DNA of 64,000 nt from Acidaminococcus fermentans_A (GCF_052216985.1 NZ_JBQOUY010000001.1:1-64000); one strand, 5' to 3'; shown: positions 24,211-34,361, counted from the stretch's first letter. The notes: generated from the sequence alone by a model not told the origin. Program-made: numbers and translations.

Positions 24211-25539
24211 TCACTCCTTTACGATCTGTCCCACAGCTTCGTAGGTGAAGCCCTGGCTGATCTTGACTTTCACAAAATCCCCAGGCTGGAGGTCCGCCGC
24301 TTCTTCCACATAAATCTTCCCGTCGATGTCCGGGGCTTCCGCATAGCTGCGCCCCAGGGCCAGGTTGGGATCTTCCTCATCCTTGCCTTCGATGAGCACT
24401 TCTAGGGTACGGCCTTCCCGTTCCTGCTGGATTTCTTCGGAAATCTCCGCCTGGAGACTCATCAGGGCATGGTACCGGTCCTGTTTCACTTCGTCCGGGA
24501 TCTGGTTGGGCATGGCCCCGGCTTCGGTGCCGTCTTCCTGGCTGTAGGGGAACACCCCGGCACACTGAAACCGTTCTTTTTGGACAAAATCCAGCAGCTC
24601 CTGGAACTGTTCATCCGTTTCTCCTGGGAAACCCACGATGAACGTGGTCCGCAGGCAGATATCCGGCATCCTTTCACGCAGCTTGGCCAAAAGGGCTTCC
24701 ACCTGTTCCCGGGTATCCCGCCGATGCATGGTATGGAGCAGGCTGTTGCTGGCGTGCTGGAGGGGCAGATCCACATAGTGGCAGACTTTGCGGCACTGGG
24801 CCATGGTCTCGATCAATTCATCCGTAAAGGAATCCGGATAGCAGTACAGTACCCGGATCCATTTCAGATCCGGCAGGGTATCCAGATCCCGCAGCAGTTC
24901 TGCCAGCCGCAGTCTGTGGTACAGATCGATGCCGTACTGGGTGGTATCCTGGGCCACCAGGATCAGTTCCCGGACCCCCTGGCTCACCAGTTCCCGCGCT
25001 TCCTGGAGGATCTCTTCATAGGGACGGCTCCGGTACGGTCCCCGGATCTTAGGGATGGCGCAGTAGGAACAGCGGTTGTTGCAGCCTTCCGCGATCTTCA
25101 GGTACGCCGTGTACTGCGGGGTGGCCAGCACCCGTTTGGCTCTCTGGGTATATTTTTGCGGCGGCTTCAGCAAGGTGAAACGTTCCCCCGCTTTCACCCG
25201 GTCGATGACGCTGCCGATTTGATCATAACATTCTGTGCCGATGATGGCATCCACTTCCGGCAGGTCCGCAAACAGTTCATCCGCATACCGCTGCCCCAGA
25301 CAGCCGGTCACGATCAGTTTCCGGCGGGCATCCGTCTTCTTGTATTCGGCCATCTGCAGGATCGTATTGATGGATTCTGTCTTGGCACTCTCAATGAAGC
25401 CGCAGGTGTTGACGATGATCACATCGGCATGGGTGGGATCATTGGTGATGGTCCACTGCCGTTCCCGGATCAATCCCATCATGACCTCTGAATCCACCAG
25501 GTTCTTAGGACACCCCAGGCTGACTACTCCGATTTCCAA
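24211..25539 (-). CDS. rimO: Ribosomal protein S12 methylthiotransferase RimO
   Basis: A 442-aa radical SAM methylthiotransferase that modifies an aspartate of ribosomal protein S12. The N-terminal domain has SLGCPKNLVDSE and two further cluster cysteines. The radical SAM motif is EGCNNRCSYCAIP (CxxxCxxC), followed by the KIRGPYRSR stretch typical of RimO, and a C-terminal TRAM domain (about 375-440). It is distinct from MiaB at 51276, which has the GCQMNESDSE form. Confidence 0.93.
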   Translation of the reverse strand: MEIGVVSLGCPKNLVDSEVMMGLIRERQWTITNDPTHADVIIVNTCGFIESAKTESINTILQMAEYKKTDARRKLIVTGCLGQRYADELFADLPEVDAIIGTECYDQIGSVIDRVKAGERFTLLKPPQKYTQRAKRVLATPQYTAYLKIAEGCNNRCSYCAIPKIRGPYRSRPYEEILQEARELVSQGVRELILVAQDTTQYGIDLYHRLRLAELLRDLDTLPDLKWIRVLYCYPDSFTDELIETMAQCRKVCHYVDLPLQHASNSLLHTMHRRDTREQVEALLAKLRERMPDICLRTTFIVGFPGETDEQFQELLDFVQKERFQCAGVFPYSQEDGTEAGAMPNQIPDEVKQDRYHALMSLQAEISEEIQQEREGRTLEVLIEGKDEEDPNLALGRSYAEAPDIDGKIYVEEAADLQPGDFVKVKISQGFTYEAVGQIVKE

Positions 25540-25561
25540 AATATTCTCCTTCCTGTGCTCG

Positions 25562-26989
25562 TTACTTCGCTTTGAAGGTCCGAGTCACTACGCCCCATTC
25601 TTTGGAACCATAGGGCACTTCTTTCCCGTTGACGGTGATGACCACATCCCGGATGCTGCCGAAATTGACAGAAACGCTCTTATCTCCTTTGTACGTACGG
25701 GTAGAGCCTTTGGCCACCGTAGCCGCTTCCACCTGTCTGCCGTCAATGGTGGTCTGGGTCCAGACCGGCTTCTTATAGGTGACCACCACCGTCAGCCCGC
25801 TGCCTTTGCCCAAGGTCTTCGTATCCCCCTTGGGTTCTTCCTCTTTTTTGGGAGCTGCGGCTTCCGTTTCCTTCTTACTTTTCTCGCTTTTTTCCGAAGA
25901 ATGGTCGGATTTGACCCCATCGGTGATGGTATTGGTGGTCTTCAGTTCCGGCGAAGTCTTTCCGCCGAAGACGAAATAGGCCATGACGAGGGTGAAAACA
26001 GCCAGGCAGACCACAAAGACCGTGGTGAATACCTTGAAGCTGAAAGCGGGGGCCTTGCTATCCCCGGCGGAAGTAGCACCGAATTCTTCTCCCGCTTCAT
26101 CCTCGGGTACGGTTTCATAGAGATTCTCATCGATGAAATCCCGGATCCGGTCCAGCCAGCTTCCCTTGTGAGCTTTTCCGGCATCCAGGACTTCCTCCAT
26201 TTGCTCCCGGTCCAAGGCCTGTTCCGTTGACTCCAGCCCTTCTTTCTGCAGGTGAGAGGGCTTTTCTTTTGGGATATCCGAAGGCTCTTCCTTGCCTTTG
26301 GGCTGTGCTCCCTGGGACGGCTGATCCTGGTGGGCCTGTGTCTTTGCTTTCCCGCTCGCCGCCTGTTTCTCCTGGTCCAGCTGCTCGGTCGGCAGCACTT
26401 TCTGCTGAGGAGGTACAAGTTTCTCTGTCTTGATAGTTTCTTTGGCTCCAGCCAGGGACGGTCTTACAGGTGCCATGATCCGGGTCGCATCCATGGACGC
26501 CTTTTCAGCAGCAGGTTCCTGCCTGGCGGCTGGGACTTTGTCCTGGTTCGGCCGGTGGGCTGCTCCATGGCCCACTGGTTCCATCTGTTTCAGGGCCGTC
26601 ACCTTATCGAAAGGTTCCCCACCCGCTTCTGAGGGAGAAACCGCTTGTTTCGCCGGAACTGCCGGGGCAGCAGGTTCCCGGCGGAGGATCAGGGTGTCCG
26701 TGCTGGGAGACGGAGAAGGAATAGATTCCTCCACTGCCTTCAGGATTTTTTCCGGTTCGCTTCCGGTCCGGTATGCCTCCACCAGTCCGTTGCCGTCCAG
26801 CCCCAGATAGTTCCCATAATTGCGGAGGAAACCCCGGATAAATACATCCCCTGGGATCTTGTGGAAATCTCCCTCCTCCAAGGCAGCCAGATAAGGTTCC
26901 CGGATGCCGGTCTCTTCCGCAGCCTGCTGCAGGGTCAGCTTCCGGTTTTCCCGGTGCTGCCGTAAATAGCTTCCAATTTTATTTTTCAT
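25562..26989 (-). CDS. rodZ: RodZ-like helix-turn-helix membrane protein
   Basis: A 475-aa bitopic protein. The N-terminal helix-turn-helix (about 1-70) has GSYLRQHRENRKLTLQQAAEETG. A long, low-complexity, Lys/Glu/Gln/Pro-rich cytoplasmic linker follows (about 85-300), then one membrane helix (about 305-330), a second Ser/Lys/Glu-rich linker and a C-terminal DUF4115 domain (about 385-475). RodZ links MreB to the cell envelope during elongation. The linker is much longer than in typical RodZ proteins. Confidence 0.85.
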   Translation of the reverse strand: MKNKIGSYLRQHRENRKLTLQQAAEETGIREPYLAALEEGDFHKIPGDVFIRGFLRNYGNYLGLDGNGLVEAYRTGSEPEKILKAVEESIPSPSPSTDTLILRREPAAPAVPAKQAVSPSEAGGEPFDKVTALKQMEPVGHGAAHRPNQDKVPAARQEPAAEKASMDATRIMAPVRPSLAGAKETIKTEKLVPPQQKVLPTEQLDQEKQAASGKAKTQAHQDQPSQGAQPKGKEEPSDIPKEKPSHLQKEGLESTEQALDREQMEEVLDAGKAHKGSWLDRIRDFIDENLYETVPEDEAGEEFGATSAGDSKAPAFSFKVFTTVFVVCLAVFTLVMAYFVFGGKTSPELKTTNTITDGVKSDHSSEKSEKSKKETEAAAPKKEEEPKGDTKTLGKGSGLTVVVTYKKPVWTQTTIDGRQVEAATVAKGSTRTYKGDKSVSVNFGSIRDVVITVNGKEVPYGSKEWGVVTRTFKAK

Positions 26990-27055
26990 GGTTCGTCCTC
27001 TTTCTTAGGCGGTGGGTATCGATCGTGCCAGCCAGGGAATCCCGGCCTTCCGGCT

Positions 27056-29377
27056 TCAGACTCCCTCCTGCTTCAGTCCTTTGGTGAAGAACTTCTCCTT
27101 GATGGTGGTAGGGCTCATAAGGAGCGGCCTGGGTTTGCTGCCGTCCGCCGGCCCTACGATGCCCTTTTCTTCCATAGCATCCACCAGCCGGGCAGCCCTT
27201 GTATAGCCGATCCGGAACTTTCGCTGGAGCATAGAAGAGGAAGCCTGCTGGGTGGCCATGACCAGTTCCACGGCATCCTGGAACAGTTCATCCTCTTCGC
27301 TGCCTTCTTCCTTCTTCTCCTCATCCGCTCCATTGAGCTGCTGAGTGGTCACTTCCTGAGTATAGGACGTGGGGATGGCTTCTGCCTTGATGAAATCTAC
27401 CACCCGGTTCAATTCGTCGTCTGCGATATACGCTCCCTGGACACGGATGGGCTTGTTGGCTCCCGTAGGGAAGAACAGCATATCCCCCCTGCCCAGGAGT
27501 TTTTCCGCTCCGCTGGCATCCAGGATGGTCCGGCTGTCGATCTGGCTGGATACGGCAAAGGCAATCCGAGAGGGGATATTGGCTTTGATGGTCCCGGTGA
27601 GTACGTCCACCGACGGCCGCTGGGTAGCCAGGATCAGGTGGATCCCGGCCGCACGGGCCTTCTGGGCCAGCCGGAGGATAGCATCTTCCACGTCCACCGC
27701 CGCTACCATCATCAAATCGGATAATTCGTCGATGATGACCACGATGAAGGGCAGTTTCTCCCCGGGCTGGACCAGGGCATTGTAATCGTCGATCTTCCGC
27801 ACCTGGGTCTTGGCAAAGAGACTGTAGCGCCGTTCCATTTCCACCACCGCCCAGTGGAGGGCGGAAGCAGCCTGTTTGGGCCCGGTGACAACAGGGGTCA
27901 GCAGATGGGGGATGCCATTGTAATTGGTCAGTTCCACCACTTTCGGATCTACCAGGATCAATTTCACTTCATCCGGAGCCGCTTTGTACAGCAGGCTGCA
28001 GATGATGGTGTTGATGCATACGCTTTTCCCGGAACCGGTGGATCCGGCGATGAGCAGATGGGGCATCTTGGAAAGATCCGCTACCACCACATGGCCGGAG
28101 ATGTCCTTCCCCAGACCGATGCAGAGCTTGCCCTTGGCATTCTTCACTTCCGGACAGTCCACGATGGACCGGAAAGAAACCGGTTCCGATGTCTTGGAGG
28201 GGACTTCGATGCCGATGGCCGCTTTCCCTGGGATGGGTTCGATCCGGACGCTGGAAACTGCCAGCTTCAGGGCAATGTCTTCTGACAGGTTCTGGATCTT
28301 GTTCACTTTGACCCCGGGGGCCGGTTCCAATTCATACCGGGTCACCGACGGTCCCTTGGTCACGTTCACCAGGGTGGCATTGACTCCGAAATCATGGAGG
28401 GTCTGTTCGATGGTCCCTCCCTGGGCTTCGATCTCTGCCTGGAAATTCTTCTTGTTCACCGGTTTATCCCGGTTCAAAAGATCCAGAGGAGGGAATTCGT
28501 AGGGAATGACTTCCCCCGTTTCTGCATTCTCCAGCTGGGCTGTCTGGGCTTCCGGGCTGGGGGCTTCCCACTGGGGGTCCTCTTTAGTCCGGGCATCGTC
28601 CGCCGTGGTAATGGTGAATTTCCGGGGCGGTTCCCCCGTCCCTACCTGTTCCTTCTGGAATTTCAGGAGAGGCGCAGTACCGGCCGCCGTCACCTTCTCT
28701 TTCAGCCGTTCTGCCAGTGTCGGTTTCTTTTCCGGCTCCGGTTTCCGGTTGTAATAGCCGTCATCTTTTTCCTGGTCATAGAAAGAATCGTGATGTTTCT
28801 TCCGCCGTTCCTGGTAGTCTTCCCATTTCTGGGCTACGGTCTCCGCGCCTTCTCTCACCCCATCCTGGGCCGTGAGCAGCGGACTGCGCAAGGAGAATTT
28901 CCCGGAAAGGACCAGGGACACAAGGGCAGAAGTCACCAGGATGATCCCAGAGCCGATCCGGCCGACGGCCTTTGTGAAAACAAACACGATGGCGCCTCCC
29001 AGGAGGCCGCCACCGGTCATCAGATACTCAGGGATCAGTTCCTTTCCTTCCGGAACCTTGTGCATATGCCACAGGCTCAGGACAGAAACAAGGAACAGCA
29101 GGAGCGTAAAGAACTTCTTGGAAAACCGCAGATGCTCGTGATTCAGGATATACCCCAGGCCCAGCACCAGCACATACAGGGGAAAGAGGAAGGCCCCCAT
29201 CCCCAGCGCATAGCGCAGCACCTTATTGAGGTAATCCCCGGCACTCCCTGTGGGGAGCCCGGCCAGGGCGCAGAGCATGAAGAGGGCGAAAGCCGCCAGC
29301 AGGATGCCCAAGACTTCCCGGTTAAAGGTGAATTCGATTTTCTTGTTATTTCTGCGAGTCCGTTCTTTTTTTTCCAC
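27056..29377 (-). CDS. ftsK: DNA translocase FtsK/SpoIIIE
   Basis: A 773-aa DNA translocase. The N-terminus has four or five membrane helices (about 25-165). A charged linker follows, then the motor (about 290-690) with Walker A AGSTGSGKSVC and Walker B VVIIDELSDLM, and a C-terminal winged-helix gamma domain (about 705-770) that reads DNA polarity sequences. It pumps chromosome ends across the closing septum. It lies upstream of rodZ. Confidence 0.94.
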   Translation of the reverse strand: MEKKERTRRNNKKIEFTFNREVLGILLAAFALFMLCALAGLPTGSAGDYLNKVLRYALGMGAFLFPLYVLVLGLGYILNHEHLRFSKKFFTLLLFLVSVLSLWHMHKVPEGKELIPEYLMTGGGLLGGAIVFVFTKAVGRIGSGIILVTSALVSLVLSGKFSLRSPLLTAQDGVREGAETVAQKWEDYQERRKKHHDSFYDQEKDDGYYNRKPEPEKKPTLAERLKEKVTAAGTAPLLKFQKEQVGTGEPPRKFTITTADDARTKEDPQWEAPSPEAQTAQLENAETGEVIPYEFPPLDLLNRDKPVNKKNFQAEIEAQGGTIEQTLHDFGVNATLVNVTKGPSVTRYELEPAPGVKVNKIQNLSEDIALKLAVSSVRIEPIPGKAAIGIEVPSKTSEPVSFRSIVDCPEVKNAKGKLCIGLGKDISGHVVVADLSKMPHLLIAGSTGSGKSVCINTIICSLLYKAAPDEVKLILVDPKVVELTNYNGIPHLLTPVVTGPKQAASALHWAVVEMERRYSLFAKTQVRKIDDYNALVQPGEKLPFIVVIIDELSDLMMVAAVDVEDAILRLAQKARAAGIHLILATQRPSVDVLTGTIKANIPSRIAFAVSSQIDSRTILDASGAEKLLGRGDMLFFPTGANKPIRVQGAYIADDELNRVVDFIKAEAIPTSYTQEVTTQQLNGADEEKKEEGSEEDELFQDAVELVMATQQASSSMLQRKFRIGYTRAARLVDAMEEKGIVGPADGSKPRPLLMSPTTIKEKFFTKGLKQEGV

Positions 29378-29412
29378 GCTGTTCCCTTCCTGAAGATTTT
29401 TTGTCAGTCAGA

Positions 29413-31086
29413 TCAGATTTCCATGATCAGAGGGAGGATCATGGGACGCCGTCTGGTCTTTTCGAACAAGTACCGGCTCAGGCTGTCCCGGACGGCACTC
29501 TTCAGTGCGGACCATTCGGTGATGTTGTTTTCATGACATTTATCCAGTGTGCTCAGCACCCGGTCCCGGGCCCCTTCCATCAGTTCTTCGGATTCCCGGA
29601 CATAGACAAAGCCTCTGGATACGATATCCGGACCGGCTGCGATCCGGTAAGTGCTGTGGTCGATGGTCACCACTACGATGAGGATCCCATCTTGCGACAG
29701 CTGGCGGCGGTCACGGAGCACCACATTGCCCACATCTCCTACGCCCAGGCCGTCGATGAGTACCCGGCCAGCGGTGACTTTCCCGGAGATTCCGATGGAA
29801 TCTCTTGTCAGGTCCACCACGGAACCATTTTCAGCGATTACGATATTTTCCTTGGGCAGGCCCAGCTGCATGGCCAGCTTCTTATGTTTCACCAGATGAC
29901 GGTATTCCCCGTGGACCGGCATGAAGAACTTGGGATGGACCAGCCGGTGCATCAGTTTGATCTCTTCCTGGCTGGCGTGGCCGGATACGTGGATCCCCTG
30001 TTCCCGGCCGTAGATCACTTCTGCTCCCTGTTTGTACAGGTTGTCAATGGTCCGGGCCACACCCTTTTCGTTGCCCGGGATCGGAGTAGCGGAAATGATC
30101 ACCGTATCTCCAGGCATGATGGAGACTTTCCGATGGTCGCTATTGCTCATCCGGGTCAGGGCGCTCATAGGTTCGCCCTGGCTGCCAGTGGTGATAATGG
30201 CAATCTGCCGGGGAGCATAATTCCGACATTCATCGATATCGATCAACACGCCCTGGGGCACCTTCAGATACCCCATTTCAATGGAAATGTTCACCACATT
30301 CACCATGCTCCGGCCGATGACAGCCACTTTCCGGCGGGTCATCACAGCCGCATCGATCACCTGCTGGATCCGATGGACGTTGGAAGAGAAGGTAGCGACG
30401 ATGACCCGGTTCTTGGCCAGCCGGAACTGTTCGTCCAGGGTCTTGCCTACGCTCTTTTCGCTGGGCGTGTACCCGGTCCGTTCGATATTGGTGGAGTCGC
30501 TCATCAGCAAGAGGACGCCTTTGCGGCCCACTTCTGCCAGCTTGGCATAGTCCGTGACCTGGCCGTCCACCGGAGTCTGGTCGAACTTATAGTCACCGGT
30601 GTGGACGATGACCCCTACCGGTGTATGGATCGCCAGGGCAACCGCATCGGGAATGCTGTGATTGACCCGGATGAATTCCACCCGGAAGGCGCCAGCCCGG
30701 ACCGTAGCCCCCGGCTTCACCATCTTGCATTTGCTGTCAGAGACGCCGTTTTCCTTCAGGCGGCCGGACAGAATCCCCAGGGTCAGGGGCGTCCCATAGA
30801 CCGGCACATCAAAGTCTTTCATGACATAAGGCAGAGCCCCGATATGGTCTTCGTGGCCGTGGGTCAGGAAGATGGCCTTGAACTTGTCCTTGTTTTCCAT
30901 GAGGAAAGTGGTATCGGGGATCACCAGATCGATTCCCAGCATGTCATCATCGGGGAATGCCAGGCCGGCATCCACCAGGATCATGTCATTGCCGTACACG
31001 AATGCGGTCATATTCTTGCCGATCTCTCCCAGACCGCCCAATGGGATGATGGATAATTTCTTTTGCTGCCCTTTATTGTTATTCAA
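29413..31086 (-). CDS. rnj: Ribonuclease J
   Basis: A 557-aa metallo-beta-lactamase/beta-CASP RNase with 5'-3' exonuclease and endonuclease activity. The metal motif is HGHEDHIG, and beta-CASP elements and a C-terminal domain follow. I place the start at the TTG at 31086, because AAAGGAGGTG lies 7 bases ahead of it. The ATG at 31113 lies upstream of that ribosome site and cannot use it. A promoter lies at 31242-31270. It precedes ftsK, as in many Firmicutes. Confidence 0.93.
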   Translation of the reverse strand: MNNNKGQQKKLSIIPLGGLGEIGKNMTAFVYGNDMILVDAGLAFPDDDMLGIDLVIPDTTFLMENKDKFKAIFLTHGHEDHIGALPYVMKDFDVPVYGTPLTLGILSGRLKENGVSDSKCKMVKPGATVRAGAFRVEFIRVNHSIPDAVALAIHTPVGVIVHTGDYKFDQTPVDGQVTDYAKLAEVGRKGVLLLMSDSTNIERTGYTPSEKSVGKTLDEQFRLAKNRVIVATFSSNVHRIQQVIDAAVMTRRKVAVIGRSMVNVVNISIEMGYLKVPQGVLIDIDECRNYAPRQIAIITTGSQGEPMSALTRMSNSDHRKVSIMPGDTVIISATPIPGNEKGVARTIDNLYKQGAEVIYGREQGIHVSGHASQEEIKLMHRLVHPKFFMPVHGEYRHLVKHKKLAMQLGLPKENIVIAENGSVVDLTRDSIGISGKVTAGRVLIDGLGVGDVGNVVLRDRRQLSQDGILIVVVTIDHSTYRIAAGPDIVSRGFVYVRESEELMEGARDRVLSTLDKCHENNITEWSALKSAVRDSLSRYLFEKTRRRPMILPLIMEI

Positions 31087-31241
31087 AGGGGCACCTCCTT
31101 TATAATTTTGCATATTAAAAGATTGGAGTATCTTTGCGTTCCATACTCCCTTTCGAAACTATGTTTTCAATTCCCGTATCCCCTACGAATCCGAACGATG
31201 CAGTCACAGTCAGATCCTGTAGGACTAGTCTCTTGTTCACC

Positions 31242-31270
31242 ATTATACAGGTTTGATGCGTGTTTTGCAA
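31242..31270 (-). promoter_or_regulatory. Promoter of rnj
   Basis: On the minus strand TTGCAA (31265-31270) and TATAAT (31242-31247) are 17 bases apart. This is a strong promoter about 150 bases before the rnj start, giving a long leader. Confidence 0.75.
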
Positions 31271-31290
31271 ATGGAGTTTTGCCAATGGTC

Positions 31291-32268
31291 TCAGGAACTG
31301 ACCTTTCTTCCATCCCTGAATTGTTCGGCACCGGGTGCTAACGGCAGGACAGGCGCCTGGAAGAACGTTTTTTCTGCATCCCGGGGCAGCCAGGGATATT
31401 TCCTCTGGAGTTCCCCCCAATGGGGCCAGAACCGCTGGAGGATCCCAGCTAAGGACTCCTGAGAAAGCCGCTCCCGGGCTACCAGGAGGCACTGGACCCC
31501 TACGCTGCTGCAGGAACGGGTCTGGTTGGGATAGGTCCCTACGGGGATGGTCACCGGCTGGTACAGGGGATAGGCGCCCAACAGGCCATCCAGTGCCTGT
31601 CCCTCCACCGGGATGAGGACCAGTCTCCGCTGCCGGGCCAGCTCTTTCAGCGCCGGATGGGGCAGGGAGGAAGTCAGGAAGGCCGCATCCACCGTCCCTT
31701 CTTTCAAGGCCCGCACTGTATCGGTGACGGACAGGTACTGGACCCGCACATCATCCTCTGTCAGGCCGGCGGCTTCCAGGATCTGCCGGGCGTTCAGGGA
31801 GGAGCCGGATCCGGCTGCCCCCACAGAAACCGTCTTTCCCTTTAGATCCTGGAGCTTGCGGATCCCGGTCAGGTCGTAGGTGATGATCTGGACTGTTTCC
31901 GGATAGAGCACCCCCACCTGCTGGAGATCGTCCAGGGCCCTGTCCTGGTATATCCCAGACCCGGTCCGGGCATACCAGGCCACGTCGCTCTGGACTAGGG
32001 CCAAATCAGCCTTTCCCTGCCGCAGGAGTTCGATATTGGCCAAGGATCCGCTGCTTTCCAAAGCCTTGAGGGATGGGGTCCGGCCATCCTGGTCCACACT
32101 GGCTGCCAGGTCATTTCCCAGGCTCCCATAACTGTCCAGGCTCTGGCTGGCAGCCAGTGTCAATTCTTTTGCGATTTTCCGCCCGCCGGGTCCTTGGCCT
32201 GCTTTCCCTCCACAGCCTGTGGTCAAGAAAAAGAGCAGGGCCAGAACCGAAAGGACGATTTTCTTCAT
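31291..32268 (-). CDS. TAXI-type TRAP transporter solute-binding lipoprotein
   Basis: A 325-aa periplasmic binding protein of the TAXI family (TRAP-associated extracytoplasmic immunogenic), with signal peptide and lipobox-like LTTGC (Cys19). Motifs include LTLAASQSLDSYG early and VGAAGSGSSLNARQIL in the second lobe. Such proteins normally deliver glutamate, 2-oxoglutarate or similar anions to a fused DctQM membrane partner, but none is encoded nearby; the partner must be elsewhere or absent. It ends the run that starts with the flippase-like gene. Confidence 0.8.
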   Translation of the reverse strand: MKKIVLSVLALLFFLTTGCGGKAGQGPGGRKIAKELTLAASQSLDSYGSLGNDLAASVDQDGRTPSLKALESSGSLANIELLRQGKADLALVQSDVAWYARTGSGIYQDRALDDLQQVGVLYPETVQIITYDLTGIRKLQDLKGKTVSVGAAGSGSSLNARQILEAAGLTEDDVRVQYLSVTDTVRALKEGTVDAAFLTSSLPHPALKELARQRRLVLIPVEGQALDGLLGAYPLYQPVTIPVGTYPNQTRSCSSVGVQCLLVARERLSQESLAGILQRFWPHWGELQRKYPWLPRDAEKTFFQAPVLPLAPGAEQFRDGRKVSS

Positions 32269-32298
32269 GCCGTTCCCTCCTTGTTCTCCCTGCTCCTG

Positions 32299-33216
32299 TC
32301 AGCGTTGGAAATAGTCCATGGTCTTCCTGAGGCCAGCTTCCAGATCAGTGTACTCCTGCATCCCCAAGGTCTCCTTCAGAGCTTTATGGCTCAACACCGA
32401 GGCATAGATATCTCCCGGCCGTACCGGACCATACTGGACTTCCATCCGATGGCCCAGGACCTTCTCCAATACGCCGATCAGCTGATTCAGAGAGACTTCC
32501 TGGTTGGTGGATACGTTCAGAGTGGCATTGCCGGCATAGCCCACGGCCAGGCACATAGCCCGGGCGATATCCCCCGCATAGACAAAGTCCCGGGTCTGGT
32601 TCCCATCCCCGAAAATGGTCAACGGTTCCTTATGGGCGATTTTCCGGGCAAAGATGGAAATCACGCCCCCTTCGCCGGTTTCCCCTTGTCGCTCTCCATA
32701 CACATTGGCGAAGCGGAAAATCACATGATGGAGGCCGGACACCTGGCTGTAGAGACGGATATAGCTTTCTCCCACGGTCTTGGACAGGCCGTAGAAGGAA
32801 GTCGGGGCCGAGACTTCTGTTTCCGTAAGGGGCAGATGCTGGTTGTCCCCGTAAATGGCCGCACTGGAAGAGAAGATGATCTGTTCCACACCGCTTTTCC
32901 GACAGCCTTCTAAGAGATGGACCAGGCCAGCCACATTCAGATCCTCATCGGCTTCCGGATGCTCCATGGAATAAGGCACCAGCGTCTGGGCAGCCAAATG
33001 GATCACCGTCTGGAATCTTTCCCGCAGCAGGAACTCTTCCAGTTCCCGGGACCGGATATCCAGCAGATGGAAAGGCACTTCTTTCGGCACATAGGCCCGC
33101 TTGCCGGTGGACAGATTGTCCAGGACGGTCACTTCACAATCCCCCTGCTCCAAAAGGGCCGGGACCACATGGGAACCGATGAACCCGGCTCCTCCTGTCA
33201 CTAAGATCTTTCTCAT
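32299..33216 (-). CDS. NAD-dependent epimerase/dehydratase, UDP-glucose 4-epimerase type
   Basis: A 305-aa short-chain dehydrogenase of the extended (GalE-like) class. The Rossmann motif is GGAGFIGSH (about 8-16), the catalytic triad includes Ser in SSSAAIYG and the YGLSK Tyr-x-x-x-Lys motif, and the sugar-binding region contains RFANVYGERQ. It probably makes a UDP- or other nucleotide-sugar for envelope polysaccharide. It overlaps the preceding gene by four bases, so it is coupled to the flippase-like protein. Confidence 0.85.
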   Translation of the reverse strand: MRKILVTGGAGFIGSHVVPALLEQGDCEVTVLDNLSTGKRAYVPKEVPFHLLDIRSRELEEFLLRERFQTVIHLAAQTLVPYSMEHPEADEDLNVAGLVHLLEGCRKSGVEQIIFSSSAAIYGDNQHLPLTETEVSAPTSFYGLSKTVGESYIRLYSQVSGLHHVIFRFANVYGERQGETGEGGVISIFARKIAHKEPLTIFGDGNQTRDFVYAGDIARAMCLAVGYAGNATLNVSTNQEVSLNQLIGVLEKVLGHRMEVQYGPVRPGDIYASVLSHKALKETLGMQEYTDLEAGLRKTMDYFQR

Positions 33217-34217
33217 GAATCCATTTCCCTCCGATCACGGATCTTGGTCAGAATATCCAAGCCGAAACATTTGATGGTCACAATGGCGCCAATGGTGAAC
33301 GGGATGTATTCACAGAAGAACCGCCACAGGACAGCCAGCACCCCGGAGACCCCGGGAGGAAGCAGCGAATTGAACAGGACCAGGAAGCCCCCTTCGGCTA
33401 CGCCGCTGCCGCCGGGGGTAGGCGTGAAATACAGCACCAGATTGATCAGGCACATCCGCCCCATGATGATATAGTACGGCAGATTGATGCCGAAAGCCTT
33501 GATGAAGACGGGCACCACCGAATAGATGAAAAGCAGGCTGATCCCCGATTCAGCGAAGGCACGGAAGACCTGGCGAGGATTGTCCTTCAGCATGAACATG
33601 GCCTGCTGGAAATCCCGGTAGCCCAAAAAAATTGCTTCCTGGACACGGGGCGAGAAACGGCGGCTGAACCGGGCCAGCCATCGTTCCAAGCGGCCGCCCA
33701 TGATCAAGTGCCATAGCAGCCAGGGAGCCCCGATGAAGAACGCACACACCAGGATGATGACACTGGTGGGCATCCAGCTGACCAGTTCCGGATCAAAGAA
33801 GAACACCACCGGCATCATGAGGAACAGGAAAAGGATGGAAAAAACGGTCCGGACGATGATGATCAGGGTGGATTTGGCCACCGGCACCCCAGCCCGCTTC
33901 ATGAACATGAGCATGGCGATGCCGCCTCCCCCCTGCCCCGGTGTCAGCAGAGCCAGGAAGTAGTTGCTGAAGACCGCATAGAAAATATGGGCATAGTCCA
34001 TCTTCTCGCCGGAAAGCCGTGTCAGGGTGATCAGCCGGGTGGCGTCGAAAAACAGCCCTACGGACAGCACGCCCAGTGCCAGGAGGGCATAATACCATTT
34101 GAAGGTTGTCAGATATTCCAGTGCCCGTACATCGAAAGTAAAATAAACCACGCCTGCTGATACGAGGATGATTACGACAAACAATACGCACAGCATGCGG
34201 AACAGAGTTTTATTCAT
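33213..34217 (-). CDS. Flippase-like (UPF0104/LPG-synthase TM-domain) membrane protein
   Basis: A 334-aa protein with about eight membrane helices, resembling the UPF0104 or lysylphosphatidylglycerol synthase membrane domain family (motifs LLTPGQGGGG and TPTPGGSGVAEG). Members of this fold are proposed lipid flippases or polysaccharide-related membrane proteins; the exact role is unknown. The start at 34217 is chosen because the likely transcription start (about 34290) lies downstream of the longer in-frame ATG at 34292. It is followed by an overlapping epimerase gene. Confidence 0.78.
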   Translation of the reverse strand: MNKTLFRMLCVLFVVIILVSAGVVYFTFDVRALEYLTTFKWYYALLALGVLSVGLFFDATRLITLTRLSGEKMDYAHIFYAVFSNYFLALLTPGQGGGGIAMLMFMKRAGVPVAKSTLIIIVRTVFSILFLFLMMPVVFFFDPELVSWMPTSVIILVCAFFIGAPWLLWHLIMGGRLERWLARFSRRFSPRVQEAIFLGYRDFQQAMFMLKDNPRQVFRAFAESGISLLFIYSVVPVFIKAFGINLPYYIIMGRMCLINLVLYFTPTPGGSGVAEGGFLVLFNSLLPPGVSGVLAVLWRFFCEYIPFTIGAIVTIKCFGLDILTKIRDRREMDS

Positions 34218-34297
34218 AGAGTATGACCTGCCAGTGATTTTATAGTTTATGGATCCAGGGAATCGATTCTCAGGCTCCCGATGGAACATCATTTCAT

Positions 34298-34306
34298 ATT
34301 ATAGCA
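34298..34306 (-). promoter_or_regulatory. Extended -10 promoter of the flippase-epimerase-TAXI run
   Basis: On the minus strand TGC plus TATAAT (TATAAT at 34298-34303) forms an extended -10; no clear -35 is seen. Confidence 0.5.
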
Positions 34307-34361
34307 TAGGAGGGAGGGAAAAAGGGAAAACAAATGATAAATTGCCCAAGGACCGCCCTCT

